From CAYGAW01 sp964347945 (GTDB lineage Bacteria; Chloroflexota; Anaerolineae; UBA7937; B3-Chlor): a stretch of 24,357 nt of DNA. The DNA is taken from the NCBI GenBank assembly GCA_964347945.1, contig CAYGAW010000169.1, positions 1-24,357 of the forward strand. The letters run 5' to 3'. The notes below the pieces were generated by a model, which was given only the letters and a program-made list of their open reading frames with translations, made no database searches and was not told where the DNA came from. Every line of letters starts with the position of its first letter. Position 1 is the stretch's first letter. Below are positions 1 through 6,762 of the stretch, in pieces. Made by a program: the position numbers and the translations under genes.

Positions 1-294
1 GTGAGTGTTGACGGCTTCGCCATCGCCTCGGAGTTGCCTGGGAGCGTGGAGGAGCGGCGGGTGTCTGCCATGGCTGCGGCCATGCTGGCCCTGGGCGAGC
101 AGACCGCCAGCGAGTTCGAGCATGGCGGCTTGGAGAGGGTCTTCGTGGAGGGGGCAGATGGATACACCATCGTCACTTCCGCGGGACCGGAAGCGGTGCT
201 GGCAGCAATCGCCAGCAGGGACGCCAAGCTGGGGCTTATCTTTCTGCAAATGGGCCGCACTGCCGAATCGGTGAAGGGGGCGATGGCTGGATAG
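1..294 (+). CDS. Roadblock/LC7 domain protein, copy 1 (5' end cut by window)
   Basis: This is the C-terminal 97 residues of a small Roadblock/LC7 protein. It aligns almost residue for residue with the intact copy at 5351-5731: both share SVDGFAIASELPGS, the ALGEQTA helix, the FVEGADGYTIVTSAG strand and the LIFLQMGRTAESVK end. By that comparison about 30 N-terminal residues lie before base 1, so the GTG at base 1 is an internal valine and not the start. Roadblock/LC7 proteins are small dimeric folds that bind or regulate Ras-like GTPases, as MglB does for MglA; the partner here is not known. A second, broken copy follows immediately downstream. Family assignment is confident; the function is inferred from the family. 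Confidence 0.85.
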   Translation: MSVDGFAIASELPGSVEERRVSAMAAAMLALGEQTASEFEHGGLERVFVEGADGYTIVTSAGPEAVLAAIASRDAKLGLIFLQMGRTAESVKGAMAG

Positions 295-321
295 GAGAGG
301 ATGACCAACGGCGTGTTCCCC

Positions 322-649
322 CGGGAGCGGCGCCTGAGGTGATGAGTTCAGCGATGCCGAGTGTTTACGGCTTGACGGTGACCTCGGAGCTTCCTGGGAG
401 CATGGAGGAGCGGCCGGCATCGGCTGTGGCTGCGGTGATGCTGGCCCTGGGGGAGCAGACAGCCGATGAGTTGGAGCACGGTCGTCTGGAGAGGGTCATC
501 TAGAGGCGGCGGATGGGTCCACGATAGTCACCGCTGCGGGCCCGGAGGCGATCCTGGCGGCGATCGCCGGTAAGAACGCCAAGCTAGGCGTGATCTTCCT
601 GCAGATGGGTTACACGGCCGAGTCGGTGAAAGAAACGATGAGACGCTAG
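322..649 (+). pseudogene. Roadblock/LC7 pseudogene, copy 2 (frameshifted)
   Basis: A decayed copy of the neighbouring Roadblock gene. From ATG 342 the frame reads MSSAMPSVYGLTVTSELPGS and continues through ALGEQTADELEHGRLERVI before a TAG at 501-503. Restoring one base just before 501 turns the stop into VEAADGSTIVTAAGPEA and the frame then runs through VIFLQMGYTAESVK to TAG at 647-649. The break is therefore a single-base deletion. Homology to the intact copy also extends upstream of 342 (GGAGCGGCGCCTGAGGTGATG matches its GAAPGVM stretch), so the original start lay further 5'. There is no convincing ribosome binding site at 342. A sequencing error is the alternative, but the diverged residues (DGF to YGL) and damaged N-terminus favour real decay. 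Confidence 0.8.
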
Positions 650-823
650 GCGTCCGTCGTCTGGAGCGAAGCCGGGATCATCACTGGATCTCGCGACAAG
701 CTTCGCTGTCTGCCGCTCGGGTCCCGCCGTGGGGGGATATGGGATTTCATTCACAGGTGGGCCCTTTTCACATCCTATGTCTGCGACGGAGAGGGTCCTT
801 CCGGAGCTGGGTACAAAGTACTA

Positions 824-853
824 TTGACACAACACCAATTGTGCAAGTATGAT
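824..853 (+). promoter_or_regulatory. Sigma-70-type promoter of the AOR operon
   Basis: TTGACA at 824-829 and TATGAT at 848-853 are separated by 18 bases, which is close to the sigma-70 consensus. The spacer holds a short inverted repeat, CACAA (828-832) and TTGTG (839-843), which could be an operator. Expected transcription start is near 860. That gives a leader of roughly 270 nt before the ferredoxin gene at 1128, containing a small ORF and a terminator-like hairpin. Confidence 0.75.
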
Positions 854-907
854 TGATGGTGAATGGGCACTCTGGCTACGGTGTAGTGAGGGGTCAGCGG
901 AGGACAC

Positions 908-1054
908 ATGGCATCGACAGACGAAGTCGGACGCCTGTTGTCTCCATCGTTGGTCTCGCCATCGACGAGGACAGGCTCTGAATCCGCTGTAGGGTACGTA
1001 GGCGTTGAAGCGCCTGTTGGAGCGGGAACGGGCACTCGCCTGCCGGTGGGGTAG
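908..1054 (+). CDS. Possible small leader ORF upstream of the AOR operon (48 aa)
   Basis: A 48-codon frame starts at ATG 908, preceded by GGAGG at 899-903 with a short 4-base spacing, and ends at TAG 1052-1054. It begins MASTDEVGRLLSPSL and is rich in Ser, Gly, Val and Thr. I recognise no family. It lies wholly inside the leader transcribed from the promoter at 824-853. Its stop codon falls inside the terminator-like hairpin at 1028-1075, which is the geometry of an attenuator leader peptide. It has no run of a single amino acid that would point to a sensed tRNA. It may equally be chance. Comparing the leader in related genomes would settle it. Confidence 0.3.
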   Translation: MASTDEVGRLLSPSLVSPSTRTGSESAVGYVGVEAPVGAGTGTRLPVG

Positions 1055-1075
1055 GCGTGGTGTCCGTCTTTATTT
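1028..1075 (+). terminator. Terminator-like hairpin (possible attenuator) in the AOR leader
   Basis: An outer stem of ACGGGCAC (1028-1035) with GTGTCCGT (1060-1067, one G-U pair) encloses an inner stem of CGCCT (1037-1041) with AGGCG (1053-1057). It is followed by the T-rich tract TCTTTATTT (1067-1075). This resembles an intrinsic terminator placed about 50 bases before the ferredoxin start codon. A competing hairpin upstream, AGGCG (1000-1004) with CGCCT (1011-1015), carries the same two half-stems. Segment 1000-1004 could therefore pair with 1037-1041 and break the terminator. Regulation by attenuation is inference. Confidence 0.45.
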
Positions 1076-1127
1076 GGGAGGAGTGTGAGTCATTCAAGAG
1101 TGTAGGAGCGAAAGGAGAGATACAGCC

Positions 1128-1571
1128 ATGAGCAATCAGGAAAACGAGGTACGCGAGGGCGTGAAGTCGAGAGTGTCACGTCGGGAGTTCCTAAAGGCAG
1201 GCGCCGCCGTAGCTGTAGCGGTAGGACTTGGCGACGCCTTGACCAGAGTCGTGCACCTGGGTGACGGTGTGGTGGCCTTTGCGGGCAGCGAAGGCTCCGT
1301 CGTCGTGGACACGCTTCAGTGTGCAGGGTGCATGAGTTGTATGCTGGCCTGCTCCTTGGGGCATAGTGGGGTAGAGGATCTTAGCCGTGCCAATATCCGC
1401 ATAGCTCAAGAGTCCTTCCAAGCATACCCAGACGATATCGCATCGCAGGTTCGCGGGAGATGCGACCTGTGTGAGGATACCCCGTACTGGAACGAGCAGG
1501 GCGGGCCGGGTGGAAAGCAGGCATGCGTGGAGGTGTGTCCCATGCGTGCAGTGCAGTTCGTGCCTGCATAG
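1128..1571 (+). CDS. Tat-signal 4Fe-4S ferredoxin-like protein of the AOR operon
   Basis: A 147-residue electron carrier expected to pass electrons to or from the adjacent aldehyde oxidoreductase. Residues 17-23 read SRREFLK, a textbook twin-arginine motif, followed by an Ala/Val/Gly-rich hydrophobic stretch to about residue 42. This implies folded export or membrane anchoring through the Tat system. Eight cysteines fall in two groups: C65, C68, C71, C75 (CxxCxxCxxxC) and C112, C115, C133, C137 (the last followed by Pro). This fits two [4Fe-4S] clusters in a dicluster ferredoxin fold. ATG 1128 is preceded by AAAGGAGAG at a good distance. The AOR gene starts 34 bases downstream, so the two are probably co-transcribed. 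The arrangement recalls the E. coli ydh locus, where AOR-like YdhV sits with ferredoxin-type proteins. The exact redox partner is inferred. Confidence 0.85.
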   Translation: MSNQENEVREGVKSRVSRREFLKAGAAVAVAVGLGDALTRVVHLGDGVVAFAGSEGSVVVDTLQCAGCMSCMLACSLGHSGVEDLSRANIRIAQESFQAYPDDIASQVRGRCDLCEDTPYWNEQGGPGGKQACVEVCPMRAVQFVPA

Positions 1572-1605
1572 GCAGGGACGCTAGAGCCAGTGAGGAGGTT
1601 GAGAG

Positions 1606-3663
1606 ATGGCGGGCTACATAGGCAGGATCTTGAGAGTCAATCTGACGACAAGTGAGCTCACAACCATAGACACGGCGGACTACGCACAATGGGGTGGGGG
1701 ACATGGGATCGGTTCGGCGATCTTCTGGGACTTGATTCCTGACAAGACCCTTACTGATGGGTTTGACCCCAGGAATGTCATCACCATCATGACCTCGCCG
1801 CTTTCCGGCACCCTGGTTCCAGCTGTGGCGGGAAGGACGGAGGTGCAGGGCATCGGCGTACAGTCATATCCTATAGGGTGGTTCACGAGAAGCAACTTCG
1901 GCGGGAGATTCGCCGGCATGCTGAAGTATGCGGGCTGGGATGGGATAGTGATCGAAGGGAAGGCAAGCAGCCCAGTCTGGATTGATATCAGAGATGGAAC
2001 TCCGCGGATAAAAGATGCTGCCTGGCTGTGGGGCAAGGACACCTACCAGACACAGGTGGAGATCTGGGAGCAAGTCGGGTACGGAGGTGACGGAAGCGGC
2101 CACGTGTTCGGCAAACAGAAGCCTGCTGTACTGACGATTGGCGCAGCGGGGGAGAACCAAACCAGATTGGGCTCATTGATACACGACGCCGGCAGTGGCG
2201 CGGGGCAGGGCGGCTTTGGCGGAGTGTGGGGTTCAAAGAACCTGAAGGCCATCAGCGTTGTGGGAGAGGACGCTGTGCAAGTCGCGGACCCCAACGAACT
2301 GATGGAAGCCAGGATATGGGCCAAGGGGTACGGATGGGATCCGAACAACCCGCTGCCCCCCTTCTTGTCCCTCTCAGCCTTCGGAGGAGCCACGGGTGGA
2401 GCGCAGTATGGGGCGCAGACTGGTATGGCCGTCAGGTCTCAGGGTTGTCTCGCCTGCCACAGGTGCTGTAGGGTCAGAACGGAGACCAGTCATGGAAACG
2501 AGTCTATGTGCTTTGACGTGGGCTACTATGCTCCCTATGACCAGATGGCTCATGGGCAAATGACAGATGTCACCATGCAGTCGGCCGACCTGATACAGGC
2601 ACAGGGCATCAACGTCTTTGAGGTAGCGGCCGCGACCCTCTGGCTTCTCAACTTGTACCAGATGGGCATTGCGGGGCCTGGGCTGGAAATCGACACCGAC
2701 CTGCCGTTTCACCTGCTAGGGGAACTGGACTTTGCCGAACAACTGGTTGAGAAGATCATTTATCGGCAAGGGATAGGAGCGGACCTTGCGGAGGGATGTG
2801 CCAGGGCAGCCGAGGCGTGGGGCAGGCTGGAACAGGATCTCGCTACCGGCGTACTTCCCCTTCAGTACTGGGGATACTCGCATCACTACGATGCGAGAAC
2901 CGAAGTCGAATGGGGATACGGCTCGATCCTCGGCGATAGGGACTGCAACGAACACGACTTCGACTGGCCGTGCTATTGGGTACCCTCCATGTGTGCTATG
3001 TATGGTATCCCGGCACCCGTCTCCGCGGCAGAGCTTGCGCAGATCATTGCCGACGCATGCCTTCCATACTCCGACCCCCTCATGGCAGACTACAGTGATG
3101 CCGGTATCTACTCAGAGCACATGGCCAAGCTGGTAGCCTGGCATAGACACTATACGAGATTCTGGAAGCAGTCTGTCCTGTACTGCGACTGGGCCTATGC
3201 CGACTTTTTCAACTACTACGGTCCCAACTTCAGAGGGCTGACGCCTCAAGCGGAACCCAGGTTCTTCAATGCTGTCACTGGGCAGAATCTGACCTTCGAA
3301 GATGGTATGGAGGCCGGAAGGAAGATCTGGAACCTGGACAGAGCGCTATGGGTCCTGCAGGGCAGGCATAGAGATCAAGAGGTATTTGCGGATTACACAT
3401 ACGACGTCCCATCCGGGCCTGGATTCTCGACCTACGAGATACCCTACGTCTTGCCTGTGTACGAGAACGGACAATGGGATTACAAGAACGTGTGGGGTAG
3501 ATCGCTGGACCGGGACGGCGTGGAGCAGTGGAAAACGACGTACTACCAGCTTGAGGGATGGGACCCCGCCACAGGCTGGCCGACCAGGAGCGCTTTGGAA
3601 GGACTGGGCCTGGGGTACGTTGCAGATGAGCTGGAGGCCCACGGCAAACTAGGAGCGGAGTAG
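1606..3663 (+). CDS. Aldehyde:ferredoxin oxidoreductase family protein (AOR)
   Basis: A 685-residue member of the tungsten/molybdenum AOR family, which oxidises aldehydes, or reduces acids, with ferredoxin at a bis-pyranopterin metal site. The N-terminal domain (about residues 4-210) opens MAGYIGRILRVNLTT, the usual AOR start, and contains the WGGGHGIGSAIFWDL and GRFAGMLKYAGWDGIVIEG segments. The C-terminal domains (about 220-660) carry the cluster motif C281-x2-C284-x3-C288, with an extra C287, and C527 as a candidate fourth ligand. Length is slightly above the roughly 600-residue archaeal enzymes. There is no signal peptide, although the partner ferredoxin has a Tat signal. ATG 1606 has GAGGTTGAGAG upstream. 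The substrate cannot be told; the locus could resemble YdhV-type or benzoyl-CoA-reductase-like (BamB) relatives as much as classic AOR. Confidence 0.92.
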   Translation: MAGYIGRILRVNLTTSELTTIDTADYAQWGGGHGIGSAIFWDLIPDKTLTDGFDPRNVITIMTSPLSGTLVPAVAGRTEVQGIGVQSYPIGWFTRSNFGGRFAGMLKYAGWDGIVIEGKASSPVWIDIRDGTPRIKDAAWLWGKDTYQTQVEIWEQVGYGGDGSGHVFGKQKPAVLTIGAAGENQTRLGSLIHDAGSGAGQGGFGGVWGSKNLKAISVVGEDAVQVADPNELMEARIWAKGYGWDPNNPLPPFLSLSAFGGATGGAQYGAQTGMAVRSQGCLACHRCCRVRTETSHGNESMCFDVGYYAPYDQMAHGQMTDVTMQSADLIQAQGINVFEVAAATLWLLNLYQMGIAGPGLEIDTDLPFHLLGELDFAEQLVEKIIYRQGIGADLAEGCARAAEAWGRLEQDLATGVLPLQYWGYSHHYDARTEVEWGYGSILGDRDCNEHDFDWPCYWVPSMCAMYGIPAPVSAAELAQIIADACLPYSDPLMADYSDAGIYSEHMAKLVAWHRHYTRFWKQSVLYCDWAYADFFNYYGPNFRGLTPQAEPRFFNAVTGQNLTFEDGMEAGRKIWNLDRALWVLQGRHRDQEVFADYTYDVPSGPGFSTYEIPYVLPVYENGQWDYKNVWGRSLDRDGVEQWKTTYYQLEGWDPATGWPTRSALEGLGLGYVADELEAHGKLGAE

Positions 3664-3674
3664 GGGGGAATCCT

Positions 3675-4067
3675 GTGACGCTGTCAGAGCCATCCAAGGA
3701 ACTGGCTATCAGACTATTGGGCGACGTCAGCTTCGAGGAGCGCCTCCGGGCGGCAAACTTGACGCCCATGCGTGGAAGCCTCGAGCACTCGATCTACGGG
3801 TTTCGACAGGCTGTCAACTTCCTGCGTATTGATGAGTTCGAAGACTTGGTGGCAGCAGGGCCAAGAGCATCGGTAGCGTACATACATCCCGACGCTCTAC
3901 GGAAATGGGTGGCCGAGGTCCTTGGAGACACAGAGCTGGCTGATGCAATCGGGGAAGCGATTGCAGAGGGGGCCAACTACGTCGAGATCATGAGACCTGT
4001 CAAGGAGTTGATGGAGCATCGACTGAGTCAGTGCGACTCGGTCTTAGCAAGTAAGAGCACCAACTGA
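3675..4067 (+). CDS. Hypothetical protein, third gene of the AOR operon
   Basis: A 130-residue protein starting at GTG 3675, eleven bases after the AOR stop, with the purine-rich site AGGGGGGAA at 3662-3670. The tight spacing indicates co-transcription and probably coupled translation. The sequence is predominantly helical and acidic, with segments such as FEERLRAANLTPMRGSLE and the repeated Ala/Glu stretch LADAIGEAIAEGANYVEIM. It has one cysteine near the C-terminus and no signal peptide or membrane segment. I do not recognise a family. Its position suggests an accessory role for the AOR, such as maturation, cofactor insertion or regulation, but nothing in the sequence shows this. Confidence 0.75.
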   Translation: MTLSEPSKELAIRLLGDVSFEERLRAANLTPMRGSLEHSIYGFRQAVNFLRIDEFEDLVAAGPRASVAYIHPDALRKWVAEVLGDTELADAIGEAIAEGANYVEIMRPVKELMEHRLSQCDSVLASKSTN

Positions 4068-4456
4068 AGCTCCGAAGCCTATCGTGGCAAAGCTGACGAG
4101 AAAAGCGTCAGAATGCCACCTACCAATGTCCGAGGACGGAGGCACTGTCGTCTGGATCGGCAGTGCCTCCGCGCTGTCCGAGCAGTCCGCAAGGTCGCGG
4201 GCAAGAGGTACGTGTCAGCGAGAAGACTGCAGGAACCAGACGTACCGACTGGATACTGGCGTGCCGGTTCGCACAATCGAAGCCGTCGGAGGCGTGGGTA
4301 GAGAGACCACCTTCGCCATTGGGCCAGTCGAGGGCCTGGCGCGAGAGCTATCTAGAGGAGGGTGCGATGTCGGACGGCTCTGGCTCCGCGTAGCCTCGGC
4401 TCGAGGCCTTGGGTCCACGGCACTTTGTCAACCTCACCAGAAAGGGGGAAGTACCG
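4068..4456 (+). other. 389-base gap with several stem-loops, upstream of V4R gene
   Basis: No convincing gene lies here, but three dyads do. First, GTGGCA (4084-4089) with TGCCAC (4114-4119) encloses CTGACG (4093-4098) with CGTCAG (4106-4111). Second is an 11-bp stem at 4137-4147 and 4161-4171. Third, GGTACGT (4207-4213) pairs with ACGTACC (4240-4246) across 26 bases. The first begins 17 bases after the AOR operon's last stop codon but lacks a T tract, so it is not a typical terminator. The gap could be a structured 5' leader or a small RNA. An open frame from GTG 4084 crosses it but has no recognisable protein character. Confidence 0.5.
4137..4171 (+). repeat. Inverted repeat, hairpin copy A
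   Basis: CGGAGGCACTG (4137-4147) and CAGTGCCTCCG (4161-4171) form an 11-bp perfect stem with a 13-base loop. The core stem GAGGCACTG/CAGTGCCTC recurs at 5854-5885, also upstream of a V4R gene, with an unrelated loop sequence. There is no T tract after it on either strand. It could be an operator, an RNA element or a mobile hairpin. Confidence 0.7.
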
Positions 4457-5053
4457 ATGTCAGAGGAGAGAGTGATTCAGGCCGGCGCGGTGCGGACTAT
4501 GATTGATGCCATCGAGGACGTCGCAGGGGTCAAGGGGAGGAACTTGGTCCTCCGCCATGCTGATCTGGAAGAGTACGTGGAGAACCCACCACCTATTGAT
4601 GAGGAGACCTTCATTCCAAACGACCACTACCGGGCTATCTGCAGGGCCCTAAGGGAGGTCTTCGGCAAAGGTTCTCGGGTATTACTCATCTACGCAGGGG
4701 AAGCCACAATCTATAAGTCTTTCGAGGCCCTTCCCCGCGCATTTGCTCCGGCCATGAGATTTCTCCCCGGCGGGCTGAGAAGGCGAGCAGCGCTGAAAAT
4801 GGCGGCTATGGCAACGGAAAGGATTACTGGCATACCGCCGAAAATCGAGTTTCAGAAGGGCAAGATTGTCTACCACTATTACAACTGCCCTTTTTGCGAG
4901 GGATATGAGAGCGAGGATCCCATTTGTTTCTACGACATTGGGATCCTGAAGGCCATTGTGGAGTGGGCCACAGGGAAGACGCACAAGGTCACAGAGATCG
5001 ACTGTGCAGCGATGGGCGCTGAAGCGTGCGTATATGAGGTTGTCCAACTCTGA
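4457..5053 (+). CDS. V4R (4-vinyl reductase) domain protein, intact copy
   Basis: A 198-residue cytoplasmic protein with a V4R domain, the fold found in BchJ-like proteins and in many uncharacterised bacterial and archaeal sensors, thought to bind small hydrophobic ligands. The C-terminal half has the expected cysteine pattern C144, C147, C157 (NCPFCEGYESEDPICF) and C183, C191 (ITEIDCAAMGAEAC-like context, here VTEIDCAAMGAEAC). These probably form a metal or ligand site. The ATG at 4457 is chosen because GGGGGAAG at 4444-4451 precedes it at the right distance; a longer frame to 4409 lacks this. A second copy at 5950-6549 begins with the same MxEER pattern, which supports the start. An intact Roadblock gene follows, hinting at a V4R-Roadblock pair. 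The ligand is unknown. Confidence 0.85.
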   Translation: MSEERVIQAGAVRTMIDAIEDVAGVKGRNLVLRHADLEEYVENPPPIDEETFIPNDHYRAICRALREVFGKGSRVLLIYAGEATIYKSFEALPRAFAPAMRFLPGGLRRRAALKMAAMATERITGIPPKIEFQKGKIVYHYYNCPFCEGYESEDPICFYDIGILKAIVEWATGKTHKVTEIDCAAMGAEACVYEVVQL

Positions 5054-5350
5054 ATAGGTTGCCCTAGGGAGTCTACGCGAGACTGCTCGGTGTGAGCCTG
5101 CGATGAGCAACGCTCAAGATTCGTGTGATCATCACCCGTGGCCGGATCGAAGGCGGCGAGCAGTGCATTCCCCATTGAGCGTCACGGGAACGCTGGATGA
5201 ATCTGTGGCAGGCTCTTGAGAGGTTCATCCCTGTGCAGACAGAGAGGAATCGTAAGGTCCAGGCTCTTCTCTCACATGATGTCCGTGCTGTGGATCAGCA
5301 CTAGTATGAGATGAAATCGAAGCGATGGCCTATTGAAAGGGGGCAGTGCG
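5054..5350. other. Intergenic gap between V4R and Roadblock genes
   Basis: About 300 bases without a supportable gene. It holds two weak dyads: GGATGAA (5195-5201) with TTCATCC (5224-5230), and GTGCTG (5285-5290) with CAGCAC (5296-5301). A TAGTAT at 5302-5307 resembles a -10 box but has no good -35 partner. I see no terminator with a T tract after the V4R gene. Confidence 0.4.
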
Positions 5351-5731
5351 ATGGCTGCGAAGGATCTAGGCAAGGAATTGACCGCAGTGCTGAGAGGTTT
5401 CCAAGGAGCAGCGCCAGGGGTGATGGGCTCTGCCGTGGTGAGCGTTGACGGCTTTGCCATCGCCTCGGAGTTGCCGGGCAGCGTGGAGGAGCGGCGAGTG
5501 TCGGCGATGTCCGCAGCCATGCTGGCCCTGGGCGAGCAAACGGCCAACGAATTCGAGCACGGTGGTCTGGAGCGCGTGTTCGTGGAGGGCGCAGACGGGT
5601 ATACGATCGTCACTTCGGCAGGTGCAGAAGCGGTGTTGGCAGCAATCGCCAGCAAGGACGCCAAACTTGGGCTGATCTTCTTGCAAATGGGTCGCACAGC
5701 CGAATCAGTCAAGGAGGCGATGGTCGGATAA
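5351..5731 (+). CDS. Roadblock/LC7 domain protein, copy 3 (intact)
   Basis: A 126-residue Roadblock/LC7 protein, beginning MAAKDLGKELTAVLRGFQGA and ending with the FLQMGRTAESVKEAMVG helix. The single domain fills the chain: an N-terminal helix, central strands around AVVSVDGFAIASELPG, the long ALGEQTANEFEHGG helix and strands VFVEGADGYTIVTSAG and LGLIFLQMG. ATG 5351 is preferred because AAAGGGGG lies just upstream; an in-frame TTG at 5333 would place that site inside the gene. It is nearly identical to the partial copy at 1-294, so the duplication is recent or kept uniform by gene conversion. It sits between the two V4R copies. It is probably a regulator of a Ras-like GTPase, perhaps the one at 7148-7720, which is inference. 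Confidence 0.88.
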   Translation: MAAKDLGKELTAVLRGFQGAAPGVMGSAVVSVDGFAIASELPGSVEERRVSAMSAAMLALGEQTANEFEHGGLERVFVEGADGYTIVTSAGAEAVLAAIASKDAKLGLIFLQMGRTAESVKEAMVG

Positions 5732-5853
5732 GAGGGGGAGATCAAGAGAGTGGACCCCGGGGATCACCGCTTTGATGTACTCTGCGGGGTGAGACATAGG
5801 ATCAGCATTCGTATAGGCAGGGTGAGATTGGCAAGGCCCGACACAGGGGCGGG

Positions 5854-5885
5854 GAGGCACTGCAAGCGTCAAGCGACAGTGCCTC
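5854..5885 (+). repeat. Inverted repeat, hairpin copy B
   Basis: GAGGCACTG (5854-5862) and CAGTGCCTC (5877-5885) form a perfect 9-bp stem with a 14-base loop. The stem is identical to the core of the hairpin at 4137-4171, but the loop differs. It lies 64 bases upstream of the second V4R gene copy, inside a 218-base gap that otherwise shows only a CCCCGGGG palindrome at 5755-5762. Confidence 0.7.
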
Positions 5886-5949
5886 TCTTGCGGAGGGGAC
5901 CACCAGCGTCTGCAACAGTACAGGAGGAGCAGAGACGGAGGCAGTCTTG

Positions 5950-6549
5950 ATGGCAGAGGAGAGGAAGGTACAGGCGGGTGTGGTGCGGGGTGTGATTGAT
6001 GGCATACAGGAGGTCGCAGGTGTCAAGGGAAGAAACCTGATTCTTCGGTAGGCCAATCTGGAGCAATACGTAGAGTATCCGCCGCCGATGGATGATAAGG
6101 TGTTTGTTCCTGCCGCCCATGACCAGGCCATTTGCACAGGCCTGCTGGAGTACTTTGGTATCAGGGGTTCTCGAGTCCTGCTCATCTACGTGGGAGAAGC
6201 GACCCTCCGCAGGGCCGTTGAAGGTCTTCCTGGCCTTTTCTCCTCAGCCATGAGATTCATGCCGGGGCGCCTGAAAACACAGGCTGTGTTCAGGATGTCG
6301 GCGATGCAGATTGGTAGGATTACTGGCGTACCGCCGAAACTCGACTTTCAAAAGGATAGGATCACCCTCCACTACTACGGCTGCCCCTCGTGTGAGGGGT
6401 ATCAGAGTGATGAGCCTACATGCTTCTGTGAGTGTGGAATGCTGATGGCCCTCGGCGAGTAGGCCACGGGGAAGAAGCACAAAGTGACTGAGACTGAGTG
6501 CAGAGCGACGGGAGCCGACGCATGTGTCTTTGAGATTGTGGAGGCCTAG
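5950..6549 (+). pseudogene. V4R domain gene, second copy, with two in-frame TAG codons
   Basis: A homologue of the V4R gene at 4457-5053. ATG 5950 has GGAGG at 5937-5941, and the frame of 199 codons runs to TAG 6547-6549 without any frameshift. Two internal TAG codons interrupt it. Codon 34 (6049-6051) sits where the intact copy has histidine in LVLRHADLEEYVE. Codon 171 (6460-6462) sits where the intact copy has tryptophan in VEWATGK. All five conserved cysteines are kept, in CPSCEGYQSDEPTCF and TECRATGADACVF. The likeliest reading is a young pseudogene; TAG is also used as an ordinary stop at 1571, 3663 and 6549. Amber readthrough is the alternative. A restart at ATG 6088 would give only a fragment. 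Confidence 0.75.
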
Positions 6550-6762
6550 CTCTGTTTCCATGAGTAGTGGCGTCAGGATAATCACCTCGACCCGCGATGA
6601 AGGACCTGTGAGGCTGCCTCGACAGTCCCTCGGCGAGGCCCAACGATGCGGACCGTGCCTTCGCTGTGAGCCCTGTCCAACGGGCTGGCCGAGATTGTGG
6701 AGGCCATTGGGAGGTCAATCCGACGGGAGACAGGAGGTGGAGCAGATCTCAGTCCGTAGGGA
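6550..6762. other. Gap between converging genes
   Basis: About 210 bases between the + strand V4R copy and the - strand Roadblock operon. It contains a 6-bp dyad, GCCTCG (6616-6621) with CGAGGC (6634-6639). It also contains GAGATTGTGGAGGCC at 6691-6705, a 15-base repeat of the last codons of the V4R copy (6532-6546), which may be a scrap of a further duplication. No clear terminator with a T tract is seen on either strand. Confidence 0.35.

Noticed and set aside
660..710. Inverted repeat GCGAAGC (666-672) and GCTTCGC (700-706) after the Roadblock pseudogene
   Set aside because: Seven pairs across a 27-base loop without a T tract is too weak to call a terminator.
4084..4506. 140-codon open frame from GTG across the hairpin-rich gap
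   Set aside because: It overlaps the V4R start, has low-complexity Arg/Gly/Ser composition, no binding site and no recognisable domain.
5070..5084. Dyad AGTCT/AGACT after the V4R gene
   Set aside because: Five pairs and no T tract do not support a terminator.
6532..6705. 15-base direct repeat GAGATTGTGGAGGCC at 6532-6546 and 6691-6705
   Set aside because: The flanking sequence does not continue the match, so it is too short to claim a third V4R copy or an attachment site.
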